From Gemmatimonadales bacterium (GTDB lineage: Bacteria > Gemmatimonadota > Gemmatimonadetes > Gemmatimonadales > GWC2-71-9): DNA of 6,588 bases. The translations under genes and the position numbers were made by a program. Location: contig JABDII010000459.1 of NCBI GenBank assembly GCA_013003805.1, positions 1-6,588 of the forward strand. The letters are read 5' to 3'. The notes beneath the pieces are model-generated. The model was given only the letters and a program-made list of their open reading frames with translations, searched no databases and had not been told where the DNA came from. Below, piece by piece: positions 1 through 5,984 of the stretch (positions are counted from its first letter, which is position 1; every line of letters begins with the position of its first letter).

Positions 1-3000
1 CCGCCGGGGCGATCGGCGCCTTGCGGGCGGCCCCAGGAAAGAGGTCGTCGGCGGCATCGCTGGGTGCCGGAGGCGCTGCAGGGGTCGGTATGCTCACCTG
101 GCGGGCGGCCGGGTGGGGGGCGGTGACCTGGATCTTCAGGAACCGTTCGGTGAAGGTCGAGTGGATGTCCCGCATAAGATCTTCGAACATCTCAAACGCT
201 TCGCGCTTGTACTCAATCAGCGGGTCCCGCTGGCCGTAGGCCCGATACTGGATGGCATTCCGCAACTGATCGAGGTCGTAGAGATGATCCTTCCACTTCT
301 CGTCCAGGACAGACAGCATGACCTGAGAGAGGATCTGCAGATCGGCGTCCGACGCACCAACCGTCTCCCCGAACTCGGTGAGGTACGAGAGCTTCCGTTG
401 GAACGCTGCTTCGCCCTCGTCCTGCACGGCGTCCACCATCTGCTCGATCTCTGGCGTGGCGTCCCCGTCGACGATCGCATCGACCGGCAGGAGGTATTGC
501 AGGGTGAGCGCATCCTGCAGGCCGCCGCGATCGTATTCCTCCGGTCGGGTCGCGTCGGACAGGTAGCTCAAGACGCTCTGCTCGAGCGCGGCCTGAAGCA
601 TCCGGCGGCCCTCCGCCTTAAGTTCCTCTCCCCGCTCCAGGGCACCCAGCCGGAGCGCGTATACCACCTCCCGCTGCTGGTTCATTACGTCATCGTACTC
701 CAGCAGTCGCTTTCGCGTCTGGAAGTTCTGGAGTTCGACGCGCTTTTGGGCCTGCTCAATCGAGCGCGTCACCAGCCGCCCGGTAATGACCTCGCCCTCC
801 TCCACCCCGCTTTTGTCCATCCAGCGCGCGATGCGCTCGGAGATGAACAGCCGCATCAAGTCATCTTCCAGCGAGAGGAAGAACACGGTCGCGCCCGGGT
901 CGCCCTGCCGGCCGGACCGGCCCCGCAGCTGGCGATCGATCCGGCGTGACTCGTGCCGTTCGGTTCCGATGATCTGAAGCCCAGCCTCCTCGGAGGTGAG
1001 ATCGAGGTCGGCGCCGAGTTTGATGTCGGTGCCTCGGCCGGCCATGTTCGTCGCGATAGTCACCGCATTCTGCTGGCCAGCGTTGGCCACGATTTCCGCT
1101 TCTCGCTGGTGATACTTGGCGTTCAGCACCTCGTGGCGGATGCCGCGCCGCTTGAGTTGCCGGCTCAGCGTCTCCGAGACATCTACGTTCACCGTACCGA
1201 TCAGGATGGGCAGGCCCTGTTCGTGGAGCCGTTCGACCTCATCGATGATCGCGTTGTTCTTCTCCCGGCGGGTCTTGTAGATCCGATCGGACTCATCGCG
1301 CCTCGTCACCGGTCGATGGGTCGGAATCACCATGACATCCAACCCATAGATGGAGTAGAACTCGGTCTCCTCCGTCTCCGCAGTACCAGTCATGCCCGCC
1401 AGTTTCTCGTACATGCGGAAGTAGTTCTGAATTGTGACGGTGGCGAGCGTCTGGGTTTCACCTTTGACCTGGACGCTTTCCTTGGCCTCGACTGCCTGGT
1501 GCAGTCCGTCCGCCCAGCGCCGACCCACCATCACCCGGCCGGTGAACTCGTCCACGATGACCACTTGGCCCTCCTGGACGAGATAGTCCACATCCTTTTC
1601 GTACAACGCGTGGGCTTGGAGCAGCTTGTGGATCGTATGGAGTTTCTCGCTCTTGACCGCGTACTGTGCCTCGATCTCCTGCCGCGCCTTCCGCTGTTCT
1701 GTCGGGGTGAGGTCGGAGTCCGCCTCGATCGCGTGAATGGCCTCGGAGATGTCCGGCACCAGAAAGAGGGCTGGATCGTCCGGCGAGAGGGTCTCGGCAC
1801 CGCGATCCGTGAGGTGCACCGAATGGCCCTTCTCATCCAAGACGAAGTAGAGGATGTCTTCCAGATCTCGCATCCGCTGCTGCCGGGCCGGGAGCTTCCG
1901 ATCGGCGATGGCCTCAAGCTCCATCTTCTGAACCAGCTGCTTCACCCCGGTCTCGTTCAGTTTCTTGAGCAGCCGCTTGTTCTTGGGCATGCCCAACTGG
2001 GCCTGGTAGAGCTTGAGCGCGGCCTCCTGCCGCGTCTCCTCGTCGGCCAGCAGTTTCTCTCCCTCGGCGAGGAGCGTGTTGACCACCGCCGTCTGCTTTC
2101 GGACCAGATCCGCGACCTGGCGGTTGTAGACGGCGAAGTTCTCGCTCTCCTCATGGCCCACCGGGCCGGAGATGATGAGCGGGGTCCTGGCCTCGTCGAT
2201 GAGGATCGAGTCTACCTCGTCGATGATGGCGTAGATGTATTCGCGCTGCACTCGCTGGTCCGTACGGTACACCATGTTGTCCCGCAGGTAATCGAAACCG
2301 AATTCGTTGTTGGTCCCGTACGTGACGTCGCACAGGTAGGCCGCCCGCCGCTCCGGCGAGGACGGCTCGGTGTCGTCAAGACAGCCAACGGTGAGACCCA
2401 AGTAGGTGTAGAGGTGGCCCATCCACTGCGAGTCGCGTCGGGCCAGATAGTTGTTGACCGTGACGAGATGCACCCCTCTCCCGGTCAGCGCGTTGAGGTA
2501 GATCGGCAAGGTGGCGACGAGGGTCTTCCCTTCGCCTGTGGCCATCTCCGCGATCTTACCTTGGTGAAGGACTATCCCGCCGATCAACTGGACATCGTAG
2601 GGGACCATATCCCAGGTCATCTCGCGACCCGTAACCACCAGGGAAGTGTCGAGGAGCCGCCGGCAGGCTTCCCGCACGGTGGCAAACGCCTCAGGGAGGA
2701 GTTCGGTCAAGCCCTCGGCCACCTGCTTCTTGTAGGTGGTCTCCAGCGATTGGGCCTGCTGCTCCAGCCGGTCGCGCTCATCGGGGTCCGGGCAATCATG
2801 CTTCGCCGCGCGCACCCGCTCGAGTTCGCCGAGGGTCTCGCCAGTCAACTCGGTGAGGCGGGCCCGGAATCGCGCGGTCTGTCCCGTGAGCTCCTCTTCG
2901 CTCACCTGAGCCAGGCGCTCCTCGTGACGCTTGATCTCGGCGATGACGGGCTGGAGACGCTTGACTTCCCGCTGGAATCGCGTCCCGAAGACCTTCGTGA

Positions 3001-3016
3001 GGGAGTTCTTGATCAT
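1..3016 (-). CDS. secA: Preprotein translocase ATPase subunit SecA (3' end beyond the window)
   Basis: SecA is the cytosolic/peripheral-membrane ATPase that pushes unfolded preproteins through SecYEG. The ATG at 3016 gives MIKNSLTKVFG and 1005 residues before the left edge. Visible motifs: Walker A ATGEGKT (159-165), Walker B DEVD (266-269), DEFTGR (489-494), NMAGRGTDIKLG (657-668) and RQLRGRSGRQGDPG (695-708), so both nucleotide-binding folds look intact. LLEYDDVMN (771-779) opens the two-helix finger and WKDHL (908-912) marks the helical scaffold. Walker A lies about 57 residues later than in E. coli SecA, because of a charged helical insertion near residues 66-105. A second insertion at about 328-365, around LGMPKNKRLLKKL, sits in the cross-linking domain; both resemble FCB-group SecA. 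From about 965 the chain becomes an Ala/Pro-rich linker. Any C-terminal zinc-binding SecB/lipid tail would be off the window. It starts 7 bases after the nadD stop. Identification is essentially certain. Confidence 0.98.
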   Translation of the reverse strand, partial: MIKNSLTKVFGTRFQREVKRLQPVIAEIKRHEERLAQVSEEELTGQTARFRARLTELTGETLGELERVRAAKHDCPDPDERDRLEQQAQSLETTYKKQVAEGLTELLPEAFATVREACRRLLDTSLVVTGREMTWDMVPYDVQLIGGIVLHQGKIAEMATGEGKTLVATLPIYLNALTGRGVHLVTVNNYLARRDSQWMGHLYTYLGLTVGCLDDTEPSSPERRAAYLCDVTYGTNNEFGFDYLRDNMVYRTDQRVQREYIYAIIDEVDSILIDEARTPLIISGPVGHEESENFAVYNRQVADLVRKQTAVVNTLLAEGEKLLADEETRQEAALKLYQAQLGMPKNKRLLKKLNETGVKQLVQKMELEAIADRKLPARQQRMRDLEDILYFVLDEKGHSVHLTDRGAETLSPDDPALFLVPDISEAIHAIEADSDLTPTEQRKARQEIEAQYAVKSEKLHTIHKLLQAHALYEKDVDYLVQEGQVVIVDEFTGRVMVGRRWADGLHQAVEAKESVQVKGETQTLATVTIQNYFRMYEKLAGMTGTAETEETEFYSIYGLDVMVIPTHRPVTRRDESDRIYKTRREKNNAIIDEVERLHEQGLPILIGTVNVDVSETLSRQLKRRGIRHEVLNAKYHQREAEIVANAGQQNAVTIATNMAGRGTDIKLGADLDLTSEEAGLQIIGTERHESRRIDRQLRGRSGRQGDPGATVFFLSLEDDLMRLFISERIARWMDKSGVEEGEVITGRLVTRSIEQAQKRVELQNFQTRKRLLEYDDVMNQQREVVYALRLGALERGEELKAEGRRMLQAALEQSVLSYLSDATRPEEYDRGGLQDALTLQYLLPVDAIVDGDATPEIEQMVDAVQDEGEAAFQRKLSYLTEFGETVGASDADLQILSQVMLSVLDEKWKDHLYDLDQLRNAIQYRAYGQRDPLIEYKREAFEMFEDLMRDIHSTFTERFLKIQVTAPHPAARQVSIPTPAAPPAPSDAADDLFPGAARKAPIAPA

Positions 3017-3021
3017 ACGGT

Positions 3022-3026
3022 TCCTA
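3022..3026 (-). promoter_or_regulatory. secA ribosome binding site overlapping the nadD stop codon
   Basis: Read on the minus strand, the bases are TAGGA, followed by the 5-base spacer ACCGT and the secA ATG at 3016. The TAG stop of nadD (3026-3024) supplies the first three bases of this Shine-Dalgarno. A ribosome terminating on nadD would therefore sit on the secA initiation site. The site supports ATG 3016 as the secA start; the coupling is inferred. Confidence 0.7.
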
Positions 3027-3590
3027 GTCCAAATACAGCCGGTGGGCGGCGATGTGATCCCGCACCGCCTCCGGCACCCAAAACTGAATCGATTGGCCGG
3101 CACGCACTCGGCGCCTGATCGCGGACGCCGAAATTTCCACCTGAGGAACCCGGATGCTCTCGTAGTCCCCAGCCGGGCCAAGGGCCTGTTCCGCAGGCCG
3201 GGCGAACATCACGACCTGGGCCAACCGTGCAATCTCCCCTGCTTCATGCCAAGTTGGCAACTCGGCCGCGGCATCGGCCCCCACCAGGAGCACGAAGTCC
3301 GTCGACGGCTCCCGCGCGCGGAGGGCTCGGAGCGTCTCGACGGTGAAGGACGGACCTGGCCGCTCGACCTCGAACCGTTCCACCTGAAACTGCGGTTCGC
3401 CGGCTATGGCGAGCTCCACCATCCGAACCCGATCGGCGGCATCAGCGCCGTGGTTGCCCGCTTTAAAGGGCTGCTGGCGCGCCGGCACGAACCGCAGTTC
3501 CTCCAGTGCCAACGCCTCCATGGCCGCTTGGGCAACGAGAAGATGGCCGTGGTGGATGGGATCGAAGGAGCCGCCGAACAAACCAACCAT
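3024..3590 (-). CDS. nadD: Nicotinate-nucleotide adenylyltransferase NadD
   Basis: Cytosolic enzyme that joins ATP and nicotinate mononucleotide to give deamido-NAD and pyrophosphate, the penultimate step of NAD synthesis. With ATG 3590 the protein has 188 residues, normal for the family. The nucleotidyltransferase signature GGSFDPIHHGH is at 6-16, with the ATP-binding HHGH at 13-16. Next come VPARQQPFK (35-43), the substrate-loop segment GPSFTVETL (79-87), the VGADAAAELPTW block (103-114) and the C-terminal ISASAIRRRV motif (153-162). All expected motifs are present. I chose ATG 3590 because it places the signature where NadD proteins normally begin and shares one base with the bamD stop (TGATG). 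A GTG at 3617 would add nine residues and is the alternative. Neither start has a strong Shine-Dalgarno, which fits translation by coupling. It lies between bamD and secA in the same unit. Confidence 0.96.
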   Translation of the reverse strand: MVGLFGGSFDPIHHGHLLVAQAAMEALALEELRFVPARQQPFKAGNHGADAADRVRMVELAIAGEPQFQVERFEVERPGPSFTVETLRALRAREPSTDFVLLVGADAAAELPTWHEAGEIARLAQVVMFARPAEQALGPAGDYESIRVPQVEISASAIRRRVRAGQSIQFWVPEAVRDHIAAHRLYLD

Positions 3591-3592
3591 CA
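3588..3592 (-). other. TGATG stop/start overlap, bamD to nadD
   Basis: The minus strand reads TGATG: TGA (3592-3590) ends the BamD-like gene and ATG (3590-3588) starts nadD. No good Shine-Dalgarno precedes this ATG; the nearest GGAG is about 14 bases upstream. Initiation after termination of the upstream gene is the likely mechanism (inference). Confidence 0.65.
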
Positions 3593-4366
3593 GGAATCGG
3601 CTGGCTCCGCGGGACACGCCCTCGAAGTCTGGGACGCGTTGGGGTGGAATCGGCGCAGATACCCACAGGTTTCCGTGACATCCTCCTCGTATCCCAGCCG
3701 GGTATAGGCATCGACCAGCAATTTGAGTGCGTCGGGAGCCGAGGTGGTCCGTGGGTACGTTGCGACGAGGTCCTTCAAATACAGGATGGCTGAGTCGTAC
3801 GCCTTGAACCGGAAATAGTAGAGCGCGGCCTTGTACTGCTTGATGGCGAATTTCTCTTCCAGGGCGGCGATCTTCCCGCGCGCCCGGGTGGCGGCATCGG
3901 ATTCGGGATAGCGATTGAGGAGTTCCTGGTAGGTCGCCAACGCGGTCTGGCCGTAGGAAGGATCGAGCTCAGGGCGGCGCCAGAGCTCGGCATAGGCATC
4001 GCCCGCCCGCAGGAGTCCCAGAGGGGCCAAGGGATCGCCCGGCCGCTCGTCCGAGAGCTTCCGGAATTCCCTCACGGCTTGGAGGTGGCTCTTGGAAGCA
4101 AGGTAGGAGTTGCCCAGATACAATCGTGCACGGGCAAAACGGGCATCCCCGGGAGGAAACTCAAGGACGAGTCGCTCCAGAGTTGCTGACACATCGGTCC
4201 ATTTGCCTTGGCGGAACTTCCGGCCCGCCACGTCCCAGAGGGAGTCGATCTCGCTGGGGCTCGCTGTCTGGGATATGGGTGTCACCGGGGTCGGCGTCGG
4301 GTCCGGCGAGGGGAGTCCGCACGCCGCTCCGATCGCGGTGAGCCCGAGGAGGCCGAGGCGCCTCAC
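3590..4366 (-). CDS. bamD: Outer membrane protein assembly factor BamD-like lipoprotein
   Basis: BamD is the TPR lipoprotein of the BAM complex, which folds beta-barrel proteins into the outer membrane from the periplasmic face. The 258 residues are close to the 245 of E. coli BamD. The GTG start gives a short signal peptide, MRRLGLLGLTAIGAA, before Cys16. The lipobox is imperfect, with Gly instead of Leu at -3. A Pro/Thr-rich tether follows (17-38), then TPR-like helical pairs from about 43 to 240. The family-typical core is visible at about 139-205: a helix ending NRYPES (151-156), a KIAALEEKFAIKQ helix (165-177), a YYFRFKAYDSAI segment (183-194) and DLVATYPRT (199-207). Two cysteines near the C-terminus (234, 251) could form a disulfide, which is speculative. 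The start overlaps the upstream stop by four bases. The alternative is a YbgF/CpoB-like TPR protein, but the core pattern favours BamD. Confidence 0.85.
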   Translation of the reverse strand: MRRLGLLGLTAIGAACGLPSPDPTPTPVTPISQTASPSEIDSLWDVAGRKFRQGKWTDVSATLERLVLEFPPGDARFARARLYLGNSYLASKSHLQAVREFRKLSDERPGDPLAPLGLLRAGDAYAELWRRPELDPSYGQTALATYQELLNRYPESDAATRARGKIAALEEKFAIKQYKAALYYFRFKAYDSAILYLKDLVATYPRTTSAPDALKLLVDAYTRLGYEEDVTETCGYLRRFHPNASQTSRACPAEPADS

Positions 4367-4375
4367 GGCTCCACC
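4363..4375 (-). promoter_or_regulatory. GTGA start/stop overlap with ribosome binding site for the BamD-like gene
   Basis: The minus strand reads GGTGGAG (4375-4369), CC, then GTGA. GTG (4366-4364) starts the BamD-like gene and TGA (4365-4363) ends the upstream lipoprotein gene. The purine-rich stretch is a plausible but rather close Shine-Dalgarno. The four-base overlap is typical of coupled genes and settles the non-ATG start, which also begins a signal peptide. Confidence 0.65.
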
Positions 4376-5280
4376 GCAGTGGAATCATCGGGAAACGCAG
4401 CGGTGGCAATCGCGTTCAACCGCTCCGCGGCGAGATCCGCTATGGAATCCGGCCCGGCACTAAGATCCAACGCCGCTTGATACGCCGACGCGCCTCCGAG
4501 GAAGTCCCCCTGAACCACTCTGGCATCGCCAAACGCCACCAGGCTTCGCCGCCCCACCGGACTGGTTGAGTCGGCCTGAATAGCCTCACGAAAGAACTCC
4601 TCGGCGGTCCACGGAGTTCCTTCCAGAACGGCCAGGCCCAGCGCCAAGGCGCAGGAGGCATACTCACCTCCGATCGCCTGGGACAATGCCGGGTTGCCCG
4701 TTTCGGTCCGTCGTCGAACCGACCGGTAGACCTGGATCGCTCGATCGCACGAGACGGACATCTGGAGTGCCGAGGCATAGGCGGCCAACAGCGAGTCGGC
4801 CGTCGGCCGATCGGTGGCCGCGCCTATCGCGGCTGGAATCAGCCGGAGTTGCTCCTCACCGGAAAGCTCGCGTGACTGGACCAAGATGAGTGCGTAGCGG
4901 CCGACGCGTCGGCTGGGCGCGAGGGCGGTGAGCGCAAAGACGGCTTCCCGGACGCCCTCCATGTCCCGAGCCTCGAGGGCGGCGCGGGCCACGAAGTCGA
5001 TCCCGAGCGTCGCCTCTTCCACGCGCAGCGGGGCGAGGATCGCCAACTGACGGTATGCCTCAACGGCCTCGCGGTAGTCCCCGCTGCCGAGCGCGGCCGC
5101 GCCGAGTTTGGCCCAAATCCCTGGCTCGCTTCGATCGGTGGCTCGACGGTAGGCCTGGAGGGCTTCGGCGAACCGGGATTCCCGGTATGCCACGTCACCC
5201 TCCTGCTCATGGCTTGCCGTCGAGCATCCGAGGAGGAGCGCAATGCCGAAGGTCGTCGCGAACTGCCGGGTGACCCTCAT
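4363..5280 (-). CDS. TPR-repeat lipoprotein of unknown function
   Basis: Predicted lipoprotein of 305 residues; I do not recognise a named family. ATG 5280 gives a textbook lipoprotein signal: MRVTRQ, a hydrophobic stretch FATTFGIALL and the lipobox LLGC with Cys19. The mature protein starts CSTASHEQ; with Ser, not Asp, at +2, outer-membrane sorting is likely under the E. coli rule. Residues about 24-87 form two clear TPR units (DVAYRESRFAEALQAYRRA, then WAKLGAAALGSGDYREAVEAY). The middle is alpha-helical and Ala/Leu-rich with degenerate repeats. Another TPR-like unit lies near the C-terminus, around GDARVVQGDFLGGASAYQAAL. No enzymatic motif is seen. An upstream in-frame start at 5349 would put 23 unconvincing residues before the signal peptide, so I rejected it. 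Position immediately before a BamD-like gene suggests an accessory role in outer-membrane or periplasmic assembly; this is inference from context only. Confidence 0.82.
   Translation of the reverse strand: MRVTRQFATTFGIALLLGCSTASHEQEGDVAYRESRFAEALQAYRRATDRSEPGIWAKLGAAALGSGDYREAVEAYRQLAILAPLRVEEATLGIDFVARAALEARDMEGVREAVFALTALAPSRRVGRYALILVQSRELSGEEQLRLIPAAIGAATDRPTADSLLAAYASALQMSVSCDRAIQVYRSVRRRTETGNPALSQAIGGEYASCALALGLAVLEGTPWTAEEFFREAIQADSTSPVGRRSLVAFGDARVVQGDFLGGASAYQAALDLSAGPDSIADLAAERLNAIATAAFPDDSTAVEP
5277..5280 (-). other. ATGA start/stop overlap, TPR protein to TPR lipoprotein
   Basis: The minus strand reads ATGA: ATG (5280-5278) opens the TPR lipoprotein and TGA (5279-5277) closes the upstream TPR gene. 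The overlap, with the signal peptide beginning at this ATG, is why I shortened the lipoprotein gene to start here. The bases just upstream (GTGGA next to the ATG) are too close for a normal Shine-Dalgarno, so translational coupling is likely. Confidence 0.65.
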
Positions 5281-5984
5281 TCCACGGCCCGGCCCAGCAT
5301 GGCAAGGTAGGCCTCCACCCGGGCGTTCTCCGGCCGTCGCGCAAGGCATTCTTGCCAGACTTCGGCGGCACCGCTGGCGTCACCGGAAAGAAAGCGGGCG
5401 AGGCCGAGGGCGGCCTGGGCGTCCACGAAGTTGGGCTGCTCCGCAACGACGCGCTCGAGTTCGTCCCGGGCCTCCAAGGTTCTCGCGGACTCGAGGAGGA
5501 GGCGGGCCAACCGGTATCGCAAGTCGGAAAACCCGGGGCCGAGTTCTATGGCCCGGTGGTACTGGCCGATCGCTTCTTCCATCGCCCCGGCCTCGGCATA
5601 GGCTTCAGCCAGGGCCGCGTGCTGATTGGCCAAACAGCCTGCGACATGCGCTGGAAAGCCGGCCATGGTCACATCTTCAGCGCGTCCGGCAGCCTCGAAG
5701 GATCGGTGCGCATCTTCCAGCCGACCGAGTTCGTTCAAGACGATACCGCGATGGATGTGGGCTTCCAGATAGCGGGGATTGAGTTCGAGCGCACGCTCGA
5801 ATTCGCTGAGGGCGTCCTCCGGCTGCCCCAGCATGGACTGGCACAGGCCGAGCAGATGATGGACGTCGGCGAAGTGATGTCCCATCGCCACGACGTCATT
5901 CAAGAAATGGATCGCCCCGTAGTAGTCTTGCAGCGCGAACCGTTCCTGAGCCTGGTGGACGAGGTGGTCAGGGTTCGGGATCAT
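5277..5984 (-). CDS. Soluble tetratricopeptide-repeat protein
   Basis: A 235-residue protein built almost wholly of TPR helix pairs, a scaffold fold that mediates protein-protein contacts. Repeats are visible at about 6-39, 40-73 (DVHHLLGLCQSMLGQPEDAL onward, ending ALELNP) and 74-107. After a less regular stretch containing AGFPAHVAGCL, more follow at about 126-159 (ending AIELGP), 160-193 and 194-227. There is no signal peptide or membrane segment, so it is predicted to be cytosolic, unlike the two lipoproteins after it. ATG 5984 is preferred and overlaps the epimerase gene by 17 bases. A TTG at 6008 would add eight residues, has a GGAGG-like stretch about 12 bases ahead, and cannot be excluded. 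No catalytic motif is present and the partner is unknown. Its neighbours would fit a role in surface-sugar metabolism or envelope assembly, but nothing in the sequence decides between them. Confidence 0.85.
   Translation of the reverse strand: MIPNPDHLVHQAQERFALQDYYGAIHFLNDVVAMGHHFADVHHLLGLCQSMLGQPEDALSEFERALELNPRYLEAHIHRGIVLNELGRLEDAHRSFEAAGRAEDVTMAGFPAHVAGCLANQHAALAEAYAEAGAMEEAIGQYHRAIELGPGFSDLRYRLARLLLESARTLEARDELERVVAEQPNFVDAQAALGLARFLSGDASGAAEVWQECLARRPENARVEAYLAMLGRAVE

Noticed and set aside
113..949. 278-codon plus-strand open frame
   Set aside because: Same antisense register as the frame at 953-3118, interrupted only by the complement of the SecA Ser690 TCA codon. It is a shadow.
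3017..3023. Search for a promoter or terminator in the only intergenic gap
   Set aside because: The gap is 7 bases and holds only part of the secA ribosome binding site and spacer; no hairpin or promoter fits there.
953..3118. 721-codon open frame on the plus strand, antisense to secA
   Set aside because: It is codon-for-codon complementary to SecA, whose motifs are all intact. The translation shows no recognisable domain, and avoidance of TTA/CTA/TCA in secA explains the openness.
3591..3617. GTG start extending NadD by nine residues
   Set aside because: The GAGGG before it is only one base away, and NadD proteins normally begin just before the GGSFDP motif. It is kept as an alternative rather than excluded.
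2931..3707. 258-codon plus-strand open frame across the secA/nadD/bamD junctions
   Set aside because: In antisense register with nadD and crossing three genes on the other strand; no domain is recognisable.
5281..5349. Upstream in-frame extension of the TPR lipoprotein
   Set aside because: It would bury the signal peptide behind 23 residues and lengthen the overlap with the upstream gene. ATG 5280 has the ATGA junction and a proper lipoprotein leader.
5243..5782. 179-codon plus-strand open frame rich in Arg, Pro and Gly
   Set aside because: Composition typical of an out-of-frame reading of GC-rich coding DNA; it overlaps two well-supported minus-strand genes.
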